Source: Berkiella_A sp963976875 (GTDB taxonomy: Bacteria; Pseudomonadota; Gammaproteobacteria; Berkiellales; Berkiellaceae). Taken from it: DNA of 64,000 nucleotides. The stretch is from positions 92,898 through 156,897 of the forward strand of contig CAXBML010000007.1 in assembly GCA_963976875.1 (NCBI GenBank), read 5' to 3'. Shown piece after piece: positions 15,966-25,338 of this stretch (within the stretch, counting starts at the first letter, position 1; each line of letters starts with the position of its first letter). A model generated the notes under the pieces. That model searched no databases. It was not told where the DNA came from and saw only the letters and a list, made by a program, of their open reading frames with translations. Position numbers and translations under genes: made by a program.

Positions 15966-16715
15966 TTAAGGCTTAAAATAACTCTCAATCGTGACTTGTC
16001 CGCCACGTTTGGGTAAACGCATCGTCATTTCTCTTTGTGCCAAAATAGCCCGCATTTCATTGATCATGTTGGCATTACCGCAAAGCATGACTTGGGTATC
16101 ATCTTTATTAATGGATAAGCCTAAGTCTTTTTCTAGTATTTCTTGGGCAACCAGCTCTGTGACACGCTTGTCATAAGCTTCTGAATGAGCTTCTCGGGTA
16201 ACAACAGGAACAAATGTAAACTGATCCGAGTGTTGCTCTTTGAAAGATTGAATCACATCGTGATGCGTTAAGAATTTCGCTTGGGGCACGGAATGCACCA
16301 AAATAACTCGCTCAAACATCTCCCATGGCTTGGCTGTTTTTAATAAAGACAAAAACACGCCCAACCCAGTGCCGGTTGCCAAGCAAATTAATGTTTTTGC
16401 AGGCTCTAAATTTTCAATTGTAAAACGGCCTGTTGGCTTTTTAGACACCCAAATTGCGTCGCCTACCTTTAAGTCCATTAATTGTGGCGTCAGATTACCG
16501 TCTTTGACATGGTTAAAGTAAAACTCTAAATACTCATCTTCTGTTGTGTTCACAAAAGAATAAGGTCTAAACAATGGCTTTGCTTCTTCCCCAAGCCCAA
16601 TCTGAGTAAACTGACCCGCAACAAAAGGATCCACTGGAGCCTTAATAAATAAAGAATATAAATCCTCTGTCCATTGGTGCCATTTAACAACTTCACCTTC
16701 AACCCAACGACTCAT
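15966..16715 (-). CDS. fpr: Ferredoxin-NADP+ reductase
   Basis: This 249-residue flavoprotein exchanges electrons between NADPH and ferredoxin or flavodoxin. The FAD motif RPYSFVNT near residue 50, the nucleotide-binding LATGTGLGVFLSLL near 112, and VMLCGNANMINEM near 212 are all present. Length matches bacterial Fpr (E. coli 248). It follows hemY by 10 bases on the minus strand, so it is probably the last gene of the hem cluster transcript. Confidence 0.93.
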   Translation of the reverse strand: MSRWVEGEVVKWHQWTEDLYSLFIKAPVDPFVAGQFTQIGLGEEAKPLFRPYSFVNTTEDEYLEFYFNHVKDGNLTPQLMDLKVGDAIWVSKKPTGRFTIENLEPAKTLICLATGTGLGVFLSLLKTAKPWEMFERVILVHSVPQAKFLTHHDVIQSFKEQHSDQFTFVPVVTREAHSEAYDKRVTELVAQEILEKDLGLSINKDDTQVMLCGNANMINEMRAILAQREMTMRLPKRGGQVTIESYFKP

Positions 16716-16725
16716 GGTGTATTAC

Positions 16726-17961
16726 CTATTTTTTTTCATCAGCAAGCACTAACACATCCTGGTTGGCTTCTAACAGCGTACTGTTAGGAGCCATTTCTAT
16801 TAGTCCTTTGCGAAAATATTGCAACGATAGATCCTTCTGATCGACCTTCTCAAGTAAAATACCTAAGGCAGCATAAGCCTCAGGGGTTGGGGCAATTTTT
16901 AAGCTTGCTTCCAAGTAACGCTGCGCTTTACCCCATAACTGTGCCTGTACACACAATCGGCCTAAGGTCAGTAATAAATTGGGGCTATCTTGGTGTCCAC
17001 GCAGCCATGATTCAGCTTGATCGAGCGGGATATGCTTCTCTTCATATGCCGCCATACCATATAAGCGTATGAGTTTTTCACTCCAACTCCGCTTTAACGT
17101 CTGCCTCAACAGCGACTCAAACTCTAATATTTTACCAGATTCATTTAGAAACTGAGCATAAGGGTAAACTATCTGGGGATCTAATTGCAAACGCTTAGGG
17201 ATTTTTTGCCAAATATCCTCAGCATTTTTACCATTCCCTTTGCTATGTTCTTGTAATAGCTGGGAAAACATTTGTTTTTCTAATGCGCTTTCTTCTTCCG
17301 CAGAGATAACCTTATTCTTACGCAGGGTGGGTAATAAGGTTAACAGTTGCATCCAATCTTTTAACTCTAAATAGATGTTTTTTAATAGTTTCAGAATATG
17401 TGGGTGATGGGGCGCCAAGCTGAGCAAGTGTTTCACTGTGGCTAAAGATTGCTCATATTGGCCTTGTTGGTACTGCAACCGAGCTTGTGTCAAGCCAATA
17501 GCAATATCTGTCCCTTCTGTTGTCTCGTGTGCAATCTTCAAATATTTATCTCTACGTTTGGCCTCACCCAGTTCTTGGGCCGCTTCTGCTGCAGATAAAT
17601 AATTTAATAATGGCACTTCGCTATTTTGAGCACCTTGCAGAAAATGCTTTTCCGCTTTATGCCAATCACCTTCCGCTAATTCAATGAACCCTTGATTGGT
17701 TAATCTACGCGCACGACGCATTTTCCGTTTTTGCGCATAATCTCCCACAAAATAGCTAGAATGAAAAATCCAACCATACAGCTTTATGACATAATGCACA
17801 CTTAACAAAACAAACAGTAAACCAAAACCTGCTAACCATAAGGGTATGTCCACTCGCCAGCCGGCTGCCCGTACAATGACAATACCAGGGTCCGACTCTA
17901 AATTTGTACCAAACCAAGCGGCAGCAGCTAATACTAAGGCTATCCAGATGAGTTTTTTCAT
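16726..17961 (-). CDS. hemY: HemY, membrane TPR protein of the haem cluster
   Basis: This 411-residue inner-membrane protein has two N-terminal hydrophobic segments (about residues 3-20 and 40-62). A long helical tetratricopeptide part follows (GDWHKAEKHFLQGAQNSEVPLLNYLSAAEAAQELG and later repeats). Proteobacterial HemY of this kind is a haem-cluster scaffold of uncertain biochemical role and is not the protoporphyrinogen oxidase of the same name. Its start overlaps the hemX stop by 4 bases (ATGA), indicating translational coupling. Confidence 0.93.
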   Translation of the reverse strand: MKKLIWIALVLAAAAWFGTNLESDPGIVIVRAAGWRVDIPLWLAGFGLLFVLLSVHYVIKLYGWIFHSSYFVGDYAQKRKMRRARRLTNQGFIELAEGDWHKAEKHFLQGAQNSEVPLLNYLSAAEAAQELGEAKRRDKYLKIAHETTEGTDIAIGLTQARLQYQQGQYEQSLATVKHLLSLAPHHPHILKLLKNIYLELKDWMQLLTLLPTLRKNKVISAEEESALEKQMFSQLLQEHSKGNGKNAEDIWQKIPKRLQLDPQIVYPYAQFLNESGKILEFESLLRQTLKRSWSEKLIRLYGMAAYEEKHIPLDQAESWLRGHQDSPNLLLTLGRLCVQAQLWGKAQRYLEASLKIAPTPEAYAALGILLEKVDQKDLSLQYFRKGLIEMAPNSTLLEANQDVLVLADEKK

Positions 17962-19328
17962 CCGTTATTCTCCACAGATAATGCCGGATCCCGCATTGAA
18001 ACAGATAGCGCATCCCCCACCGCTTGCAAAGAATGCATTATGCTAGGTTGAGCCACCGAAACATTGATATCAGATGCTTTTTTTACCTCCGCTAATAGGT
18101 TTTCTTGAACATTATCTTGCTCAAAAAATAACTGCATATTTTCACTGAGTGAACTTAAAGCTTCCTGATATACGAGGTTATCTTGCTTCAACACCGCCCA
18201 TTTTGCTTGCTCAACCATATACTGCATTGCGCGTAATAATTGTATTTTTTCATGCTGTGCTAGTACGGGCTGTATTTGATCTTGGTCATACCGGCTCACT
18301 CGAATCAAGTTTTTAATTTCATCCCAGCTCTTGTCTAAAGCCTTTTGCCACTGCGCTTTTTCCGCATCAGTACTCTTTACCTGCGCGCTATCTTCATCAA
18401 CAGCGGGTTCATCTAGTAGTGTTTTAAAACGTAAATTGGGCAACGCATTAACAATTGCATTAAGCTGTGACCACAACCCCTCTTTATCTAAAGTCTCTAC
18501 CGATTTTAGTTTAACAATATCTTGTGACAAAGCAGCTCTTAATGAGCCTAATGCGGGATCACCTAAGTTTTTTACTTTTTTACTGGCAGTTTCTAACTGA
18601 CTTAAGGCCGTCATAACGTCATGATTAATTAAAATTTGTTGCGAGGCGTTATGAACTAAATATTCAACTTCATTTAAAACCCAATCTTTCTTGCCAGTTA
18701 AGGCAATAAATTTAATTTGTGCATTTTCAATTTCATTTTTTAAATCGGCTAACTCTGATTGACTCGCATTATTTTTTTCCTGCAGGGTTTTGACTTCATT
18801 TAAAGCCAACTCAGCTTTGCCCACAAGACTGTTTATTGTACTTTGCTCTGCTGCCATATCCTTTTTAAGTACTTGCACTTCTTGTTGGGTTTGATATAGA
18901 ACAAAGCTTACAACGGCAACAATGCCTAATGCCGCTAAACTTAACAAGAAAGCAAAACTAATAAACCAATAACCACTACTCTGGGGTGGCAATTGTGTTG
19001 GCATATTTGAGCTTGAGGGGGGGGGAGGCTGAGATGCAGAATGGGGGGGCGCTTTCGCCTCTGGCGCAGTTTTAGTTTGAGCATGCCCCTCAGGAGTGGC
19101 CTGTGATTTATTTGCTTGTGCCTCCGCATGCTTGGAAGACTTTTTTAAATGTTTCGCTGGATTCACGCCCAAATCAATCGGGTCATCTAATACATTACCT
19201 TGCTTTTTAGGCTTAATTTCTTCGGGTAATTCTAAATCTTTCTTTTTACCATGATGAGTGACAACCCTTCTGGGCTGCTTCTGGTCCTTATTTGAGTCTC
19301 TTCCACGACCTTTTTTATCATCTGTCAT
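17958..19328 (-). CDS. hemX: HemX-like membrane protein
   Basis: This 456-residue protein has a long charged, proline-rich cytoplasmic N-terminus (residues 1-120), one transmembrane helix (about 121-143, YWFISFAFLLSLAALGIVAV), a coiled coil, and the HemX domain with WVLNEVEYLVHNASQQILINHD near 220. HemX is annotated as a uroporphyrinogen-III C-methyltransferase-like protein but has no SAM-binding motif and its activity is unproven. The extended N-terminus is longer than in E. coli. hemY overlaps its end by 4 bases. Confidence 0.92.
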   Translation of the reverse strand: MTDDKKGRGRDSNKDQKQPRRVVTHHGKKKDLELPEEIKPKKQGNVLDDPIDLGVNPAKHLKKSSKHAEAQANKSQATPEGHAQTKTAPEAKAPPHSASQPPPPSSSNMPTQLPPQSSGYWFISFAFLLSLAALGIVAVVSFVLYQTQQEVQVLKKDMAAEQSTINSLVGKAELALNEVKTLQEKNNASQSELADLKNEIENAQIKFIALTGKKDWVLNEVEYLVHNASQQILINHDVMTALSQLETASKKVKNLGDPALGSLRAALSQDIVKLKSVETLDKEGLWSQLNAIVNALPNLRFKTLLDEPAVDEDSAQVKSTDAEKAQWQKALDKSWDEIKNLIRVSRYDQDQIQPVLAQHEKIQLLRAMQYMVEQAKWAVLKQDNLVYQEALSSLSENMQLFFEQDNVQENLLAEVKKASDINVSVAQPSIMHSLQAVGDALSVSMRDPALSVENNG

Positions 19329-19454
19329 TTTTGTTTTCCAGTTAACTTAATTTTTCAAGCCCCACCCTCACTGTCTTATGCCAAAATTTAAAGCTTCTAT
19401 ATTTGCTCTTCGCTCGAATACTTGGCGCAACTATTAAGATGGGGCATCCCATTA

Positions 19455-20186
19455 TTACGTGGCCTGATAATAAAATCCCAAGCCTACTAAATGACTATTT
19501 TTAGGTTTGGTGGTAAAGTTATGTGACATCGAAACCGGTATTGCGACCCCACCTACATCCACACCAACAGGTATGGTTGTATCTAACTTTGAGGTATTTG
19601 ACCAAACATATTGTAAACGTGCGCCAAAGTGTTCACTCAACATATGCTTGCACCCTAACCCTAAGCGCAATACACTACGGCGATCACTTTTCCAGATTGT
19701 GGGTCTATTTGCCGCATTACCACCATCTTGAAAGAGCATGGTTTGATATTGTGCTTTTAACCACGCCAAACCCAATGAAAACTCAATTTCTGTTTTTTTA
19801 AGTACAGCCCAATACCCTTTCACATCAAAATGTGGGCCTTGCATGCTGACATGAGAAATATAGCTGCTATCTTGTGCCACAGCATTTAGAAACCCTAACG
19901 CTGGCATTGGGGTATTATAGAAAGAATTCTTATCTTGCTGAAACATATACTCATAGCCTACTTCAAAGCCTAAGTATTTATGCATATAAGTACCTATGTA
20001 AAAATTCACATCTGGATAACGATGACTAAAATGCTTATCGCCATAGCCTGTTTCAAAATTTTGTGTCCGCGCCTGCACGTCGAAACCTAAATTAGGTCTA
20101 AAGCCCCAATCTTCCAGTTCCGCGTACGAAATACTTGGCAATGCCAAAAAAATAACCAAGGAGAATAATACTTTTATTTTTTTCAT
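19455..20186 (-). CDS. Outer membrane beta-barrel protein inserted between hemD and hemX
   Basis: This 243-residue exported protein begins with a signal peptide (MKKIKVLFSLVIFLALPSISYA, probable cleavage before ELEDWG). Alternating strands rich in aromatic residues follow (FDVQARTQNFETGY, YLGFEVGYEYMFQQ, LRLGLGCKHMLSEHFGARLQYVW), closing on an aromatic-rich last strand (HLVGLGFYYQ). This is an 8-strand-type OmpA/OmpW-like barrel, resembling Legionella and Coxiella surface proteins in style. The frame extends to a TTG at 20204, but the ATG at 20186 begins a proper signal peptide. Its place inside the hemD-hemX-hemY row is unusual. Confidence 0.8.
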   Translation of the reverse strand: MKKIKVLFSLVIFLALPSISYAELEDWGFRPNLGFDVQARTQNFETGYGDKHFSHRYPDVNFYIGTYMHKYLGFEVGYEYMFQQDKNSFYNTPMPALGFLNAVAQDSSYISHVSMQGPHFDVKGYWAVLKKTEIEFSLGLAWLKAQYQTMLFQDGGNAANRPTIWKSDRRSVLRLGLGCKHMLSEHFGARLQYVWSNTSKLDTTIPVGVDVGGVAIPVSMSHNFTTKPKNSHLVGLGFYYQAT

Positions 20187-20242
20187 TAAACTAACCCAAT
20201 ACAAGCAACTTATTAGTTACATAGTATAACGTTTATCGAGCC

Positions 20243-20992
20243 TCAGGAAAATTGATTTACAATATCTTCTATACTGGTTGATGATGTATTTATCACAGAA
20301 GAGAATTTCTGTTGCCGTGCGAAATTTTTAATTCGTTGGCTAACAACCACAAATTTCTGCTGTTTTAACCAATCATGCCATTCTATGGGCACTATTTTTA
20401 ATAGGTTTTTTAATGCTGACTGGCTAGTGATTACAAATATTGCATTTTGGTTTTGCAGCTTCTCTAACAATGCTTTTGCGGACACATCTGGACACTGGCG
20501 TTGGTATACCTCCAGCTTTTGCACAAAAGCACCTCGCAACTTCAGTTGTTGCTCCAATACACCTCTGCCCCCTTGCCCCGATAATATGACGATTTTTTTA
20601 TGGCGAATAATCTCACTCTGTAGAAAATCCGATGCCAATAAACGCTCACTATCAAAGCCGCGGGAACCTGTAAAATATGGCCGAATGTTGTGTTGCTCTA
20701 AGGTTGCGCTTGTCCCTGAACCTATGGATATAATTTTGCCAGACTGTCTTTTGAGGGCGTTTAGCCCATCATCAGGCAAACAACGAATACTATTGGAACT
20801 GGTCACTATCAACAAGTCTGATTCTTGTATTTGCTGTGTGAGCCCAAGGTCTAAGTTTGTTACATATTGGGCTGAAATTTGTAAGCAAGGAAAGGAAATC
20901 GCACGGATGTTCAAGTGCGCTAATTTTTGCAGCCATATCCCCGCATCGATGTGCGGTCGTGTAATCACCCAAGTATAGTCTTGCGCCCTCAT
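20243..20992 (-). CDS. hemD: Uroporphyrinogen-III synthase
   Basis: This 249-residue enzyme would close and rearrange hydroxymethylbilane to uroporphyrinogen III. The family is poorly conserved; visible marks are WVITRPHIDAGIWLQKLAHL at the start, DLLIVTSSNSIRCL near residue 85, a GSGTSATLEQHNI block near 110, FITSQSALKNLL near 185 and VVVSQRIKNFARQ near 220. The order algZ-algR-hemD-hemX-hemY supports it strongly. In Pseudomonas hemC lies between algR and hemD; here that gap is only 144 bases and hemC is absent. Confidence 0.9.
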   Translation of the reverse strand: MRAQDYTWVITRPHIDAGIWLQKLAHLNIRAISFPCLQISAQYVTNLDLGLTQQIQESDLLIVTSSNSIRCLPDDGLNALKRQSGKIISIGSGTSATLEQHNIRPYFTGSRGFDSERLLASDFLQSEIIRHKKIVILSGQGGRGVLEQQLKLRGAFVQKLEVYQRQCPDVSAKALLEKLQNQNAIFVITSQSALKNLLKIVPIEWHDWLKQQKFVVVSQRIKNFARQQKFSSVINTSSTSIEDIVNQFS

Positions 20993-21136
20993 TCAGGCTG
21001 AGCTAACGATGAGTAATAATTGGATGGCACTGACAATGCTTGGCGACCACATATAAAATATCCTGAGCCTCTTTAAGTATATTCAGATAGAAATTATACG
21101 CCCTCTGAACACAGCTGTCATGCCCACCCATACAAT

Positions 21137-21889
21137 TTACTTCCGAGTCATTTGGGTATTCATGACTTGCCTAACATTTGCAACATGTCGACGGCTCACA
21201 TCCAAGGTCTCATCTTCGAGGCCACGAAGGCGAATGCAAGGCTGGCCATTGATATTCTTTTCTAAAGCTTGTATATCATCTAATGAAATCAAACAGTTTC
21301 GGTGAATCCTCAAATAGCGATCGCCAAATTCTGCTTCTAGCTCTTTCAAAGTGTCCTCTATTAAGACTTCCCCTTCTTTATGGCGAACGGTAACGTATTT
21401 ATGTTCTGCTCGAAAATACAAAATATCATCTACAGGTACTAAAACGATGCCTTTTCGTGTACGAGAACTAATATGCGTTCGAGCCTTAGGGCTTCCATCT
21501 TCATTTTGATTAAGTGCCTTCCACTGCTTTTTATTTGGTTTAACCACCTTGCCCAAGGCATCCACTAAACGTTCGGTTCGTAGCGGTTTTAGCAAATAAT
21601 CCACGGCATGTACTTTAAACGCCTCCAAAGCATATTCATCATACGCCGTTAAAAAGATGACCGCAGGCGGCTCATCCATACCCACCAAATGCCTAGCCAC
21701 CTCCAGGCCATCCATACCCGGCATACGAATATCCAGCAGAACAATATCAGGATTCAACTCATCGATTTTCCGAAGTGCTTCTTGACCATTCTCGGCCTCG
21801 CCTACCACTTCATGATCGGGTTGTTCACCCACAATCCTGGAGACTCTTTCTCTTGCCAACGCTTCATCATCAACAATTAAAATACGCAT
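21137..21889 (-). CDS. algR: LytTR-family response regulator AlgR
   Basis: This 250-residue regulator has a receiver domain (residues 1-115: DDE at 7-9, phospho-acceptor Asp53 in LLDIRMPGMDG, Thr81, Lys101) and a C-terminal LytTR DNA-binding domain (about 143-245, with FRAEHKYVTVRHKEGEVLIEDTLKELE and RIHRNCLIS). AlgR in Pseudomonas controls alginate, type IV pili and virulence genes. The partner kinase AlgZ is immediately upstream. The targets here cannot be seen. Confidence 0.93.
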   Translation of the reverse strand: MRILIVDDEALARERVSRIVGEQPDHEVVGEAENGQEALRKIDELNPDIVLLDIRMPGMDGLEVARHLVGMDEPPAVIFLTAYDEYALEAFKVHAVDYLLKPLRTERLVDALGKVVKPNKKQWKALNQNEDGSPKARTHISSRTRKGIVLVPVDDILYFRAEHKYVTVRHKEGEVLIEDTLKELEAEFGDRYLRIHRNCLISLDDIQALEKNINGQPCIRLRGLEDETLDVSRRHVANVRQVMNTQMTRK

Positions 21890-21959
21890 AGCCTAATCCT
21901 TTTATCATCTCGTTTTGTTTTTAAAACCCTGCCCAAATAAGCACGTTATTATATACAGC

Positions 21960-23033
21960 CTACATTCCACCTTTTATATAGGGGAAAGAGACAGTTACTT
22001 CGTAGACATCCTCTAAAGGCGTGACCACTAATTTTGCATGGCTCCCAAATAATAAGTTTAGTCTATGTCTGATATTTCCCATAGCTATCTGGTTACCGTG
22101 CGTTTTTACACCCCTTGAATTAGATACAGGGTTCCGAATACAAATGTTAACGATGTTTCCCTTCATCTCGCCTTTAACAGAAATAGTGCCGCCTTCGGCC
22201 AAGGGCTGAATTCCGTGGTAAATAGAATTCTCGACCAAAGGCTGTAGTGTCAGCATAGGGATAGCGGAGTCTTGTGGCACTCGGGTTAAATCTACATCAA
22301 GTGTTAATCGATCTCCTAATCGTAACCCCTCAATCCGCAAGTAATTTCTACACAGAATCCACTCTTCTGATAAGGGAACCATAGAACCCGATTGCCGAAG
22401 ACTGGCTCTAAATAACTCAGATAAATCTTCGACTGCTTGCTCAGCTAAATCTGGATCTTTTCGAATTAAGCTCGCAATTATATTCATGCTGTTGAATAAG
22501 AAGTGTGGTCGAATTCGAGCTTGTAACGCATCAACTCGTGCTTGGCTTTCTAATTCTATTCGTTGTTTCCATTGTTGCTGCACATAAAAATATCGTAACG
22601 CCACCAAACTTAAAATGCCTGAAATGGCCGTGCATCTAAACACGAATTGCCCTAACGTTTCAGGGACACTGCCCCACTGATAATTTATTTGAATCAAAAA
22701 ATATTGCGCGCAAACTGCAATAATACTTGTAGTCAACACAATGAGCATGTATGCAAAAACGGTTGCCCACAATAATTGTAGTTTGGCCAGGTATCTTTTA
22801 GATAAACACAATACACCGGCACTAGCTAGAGCAATCCACTGAACAAAAACAGATAATAAACCCAGCTCATCCCAAGACTCATTGAGTTTATCCCCTGTTG
22901 CCAAAATCAACATAAAGGCAATCAGCTGTGCACCAATAGACAGTATAAAAACAGATTTTACTGAGCAAAAGTTCGGTAAAAAAAATTCGTTTTCAACCGC
23001 TTCTTTTTTTGATTCAGATGGCGTTGATTCCAT
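21960..23033 (-). CDS. algZ: LytS-type sensor histidine kinase AlgZ
   Basis: This 357-residue membrane kinase has four N-terminal hydrophobic segments (between about residues 26 and 145). The kinase domain follows with the phosphorylated histidine in RPHFLFNSMNIIASL near residue 180 and an N-box LQPLVENSIYHGI near 262. It belongs to the PF06580 His_kinase group, as does Pseudomonas AlgZ/FimS. It is the first gene of the algZ-algR pair, with a 70-base gap between them. Confidence 0.92.
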   Translation of the reverse strand: MESTPSESKKEAVENEFFLPNFCSVKSVFILSIGAQLIAFMLILATGDKLNESWDELGLLSVFVQWIALASAGVLCLSKRYLAKLQLLWATVFAYMLIVLTTSIIAVCAQYFLIQINYQWGSVPETLGQFVFRCTAISGILSLVALRYFYVQQQWKQRIELESQARVDALQARIRPHFLFNSMNIIASLIRKDPDLAEQAVEDLSELFRASLRQSGSMVPLSEEWILCRNYLRIEGLRLGDRLTLDVDLTRVPQDSAIPMLTLQPLVENSIYHGIQPLAEGGTISVKGEMKGNIVNICIRNPVSNSRGVKTHGNQIAMGNIRHRLNLLFGSHAKLVVTPLEDVYEVTVSFPYIKGGM

Positions 23034-23132
23034 TGGACACTTAAAACCCTGTAATCTTTATAGGTACTTTTAGCATTTTGACCTAAATATGATGAGCATA
23101 CGGACGGTTACATTATATTAATTAAAGTATAG

Positions 23133-23813
23133 TTACTCTGCGCCAATTAAACTATTTTGAATCCATTGCCCCAAATCAAGGCACTCTTGAGCGCAGACAG
23201 CGTGTGCCATAGGATAAGACTTTATGATGGGCTGATATCCCAGCTCTGTTAAAAGCGCTTGAGATTGGTGTGCCGCTGAGATAGGCACCACAGGATCCAT
23301 TGTGCCATGAGCAATAAAAATAGGTATCGCGGCATTAGCGACATGCTTTTGCTCTTTAAGCAAGCCTGGCAAAGGTAGGTAGCTAGACAGAATACCTAGT
23401 CCTGCCAATGATTCTGTGTACCGAAGCGCTGTGTGTCCGGCAACAGCCCCACCTTGAGAAAATCCCATAATAATGATTTTATTCGCTGGGATTCCTTGTT
23501 CCTGCTCATGTACAATTAAATCTATCAACCAGCTTTCAGATTGCAAAATACCCACAGCATCCTGTCTTTTATCCAACTCTACATGGGAAATATCATACCA
23601 AGCTGGCATGTGCGCCCCACCATTGATCGTGACCGCCTGATGAGGCGCATGAGGAAAAATAAAACGAATTCTATGTGTATTAGATAGCCCCAGCATCGGA
23701 ATAATATCTGAGAAATCATCCCCAGAGGCACCTAAGCCATGCAGCCAAATTACACTGCTATCTGCTATTTGCTTCGGTTCTATAATAATTCTTTCTAACA
23801 ATGAATCTGCCAT
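23133..23813 (-). CDS. Carboxylesterase/acyl-protein thioesterase-like hydrolase
   Basis: This 226-residue alpha/beta hydrolase of the PF02230 family has the oxyanion region VIWLHGLGASGDDF near residue 22, the nucleophile in MGFSQGGAVAGH near 116, the acid in AHGTMDPVVP near 168 and the histidine in MAHAVC near 200. The family includes carboxylesterases and acyl-protein thioesterases; substrate unknown. ATG at 23813 has AGAGG 4 bases upstream. A GTG 12 codons further up has no binding site. Confidence 0.9.
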   Translation of the reverse strand: MADSLLERIIIEPKQIADSSVIWLHGLGASGDDFSDIIPMLGLSNTHRIRFIFPHAPHQAVTINGGAHMPAWYDISHVELDKRQDAVGILQSESWLIDLIVHEQEQGIPANKIIIMGFSQGGAVAGHTALRYTESLAGLGILSSYLPLPGLLKEQKHVANAAIPIFIAHGTMDPVVPISAAHQSQALLTELGYQPIIKSYPMAHAVCAQECLDLGQWIQNSLIGAE

Positions 23814-23920
23814 GCAGCCTCTCTTATTGTTTTGGTTAAATATCTTCACTATGGGGTTATGTGCTATTATATATTTTTTAAATTTAGAAAGTTAACCAGA
23901 GTCTGCTCTGGAATTATTTC

Positions 23921-24046
23921 ATGAAAAATATAAAAGCATTTTCTCTACCTCTGACATTGATTACAATCTTCTTTTTATGTGGCTGTGGTCAAACAGGCCC
24001 GCTTACTTTACCACCAGAAAAAGCGCAAACCTATGGACCATTTTAA
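23921..24046 (+). CDS. lptM: LptM (YifL) small lipoprotein
   Basis: A 41-residue lipoprotein. The signal peptide ends in FFLCGC, and the mature part begins CGQTGPLTLPPEK, which matches the LptM/YifL signature CGxxGPLY-P. In E. coli LptM binds the LptD/E lipopolysaccharide translocon and helps its oxidative maturation. The gene sits where it does in E. coli and Pseudomonas, just before lysA, and overlaps its start by 14 bases. It is too short for routine ORF calling. Confidence 0.85.
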   Translation: MKNIKAFSLPLTLITIFFLCGCGQTGPLTLPPEKAQTYGPF

Positions 24047-25292
24047 TTTTCAAAATAACGAACTATACGCCGAACAAGTTGCTATTCGAGAAATCGCCCA
24101 AACTGTTGGTACACCTTGTTATATTTATTCCGTTGAAACACTCAAGCGCCATTGGCGCGCTTTTTCGGACGCCTTTAAAACCCGCCCGCATAAAATTTGC
24201 TATGCTGTCAAAGCAAATAGTAATTTGGCTGTATTAAATGTTTTAGCAGAATTAGGTTCAGGGTTTGATGTGGTGTCCAAAGGTGAGCTCATGCGCGTTA
24301 TTGCCGCAAAAGGCGACCCAAGAAAAGTGGTCTACTCTGGTGTGGGTAAAACAGCAGATGAAATTGCATTTGCGCTAGAAAAAAATATCTTTTGTTTTAA
24401 CGTTGAGTCTAAAGCAGAATTACAAAACATACAAAAAATTGCCCAGCATTTAGACAAAGTTGCGCCAATTGCATTGCGCATAAACCCAGATATTGACGCA
24501 AGAAGTCACCCTTATATCGTCACTGGACTAAAAGAAAGCAAATTTGGGATCCCTTATCAACATGCATTATCTCTTTATCAATACGCTCAAACCCAATCTC
24601 ACTTAAAAATTATTGGTCTAGATTACCATATAGGCTCACAGTTAGTGGAGCTATCCCCTTTTGTAGCAGCTATAAATAAGATGAATGACTTAATTAAAAC
24701 TTTATTAGAACATAATATTCCTCTAGAGTTTTTAGATATTGGTGGTGGACTGGGCGTTATTTATGAAAAAGAAACCCCGCCTTTACCTGATGAGTACGCT
24801 AAAGCCATTATTGAGCACTGTCCTTTCAAAGAGTTGACCTTAATATTAGAACCAGGCCGAGCCATTGCGGCTAATGCCGGTATATTGGTTAGCAAAGTCA
24901 TCTATCTTAAAGAAGGTCAAGAAAAAAATTTCTGCATTGTGGATGCAGCGATGAATGATCTACTCCGCCCCTCACTTTATCAAGCATGGCAAAATATTAT
25001 TCCCATTCATGAGAACGCTGACGCCAACACACAAGCTAAAATTTATGACATTGTGGGCCCAGTATGCGAGAGTGGCGATTTTCTAGGAAAAGATAGATTG
25101 TTAAGCGTCAAACCAAATGATTATTTGGCTGTTCGCTCCGCTGGCGCCTATGGCTTTGTCATGAGTTCAAACTATAATTCCAGAGCTCGGGCCTGCGAAG
25201 TCATGGTCCATCATGACCAATTTCAAGTTGTGCGAAAACGGGAGTCGCTTGAAGAACTGTATCATGAGGAATCTTTGTGGCAAAATTCTTAA
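24033..25292 (+). CDS. lysA: Diaminopimelate decarboxylase
   Basis: This 419-residue PLP enzyme makes lysine from meso-diaminopimelate. ICYAVKANSNLAVL holds the PLP lysine near residue 59. HIGSQ near 196, GGGLGVIY near 230, EPGRAIAANAG near 275 and the C-terminal CESGDFL and SAGAYGFVMSSNYNSR blocks are all characteristic. The longest frame starts at a GTG-type codon at 23979 inside lptM. The ATG at 24033 (MDHFNFQNNELYAE) has the family N-terminus. The weak binding site and 14-base overlap suggest coupling to lptM translation. Confidence 0.96.
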   Translation: MDHFNFQNNELYAEQVAIREIAQTVGTPCYIYSVETLKRHWRAFSDAFKTRPHKICYAVKANSNLAVLNVLAELGSGFDVVSKGELMRVIAAKGDPRKVVYSGVGKTADEIAFALEKNIFCFNVESKAELQNIQKIAQHLDKVAPIALRINPDIDARSHPYIVTGLKESKFGIPYQHALSLYQYAQTQSHLKIIGLDYHIGSQLVELSPFVAAINKMNDLIKTLLEHNIPLEFLDIGGGLGVIYEKETPPLPDEYAKAIIEHCPFKELTLILEPGRAIAANAGILVSKVIYLKEGQEKNFCIVDAAMNDLLRPSLYQAWQNIIPIHENADANTQAKIYDIVGPVCESGDFLGKDRLLSVKPNDYLAVRSAGAYGFVMSSNYNSRARACEVMVHHDQFQVVRKRESLEELYHEESLWQNS

Positions 25293-25338
25293 GACGGATC
25301 GAATTAATTGACACCCTATTTTCAAGGACAATATACTC

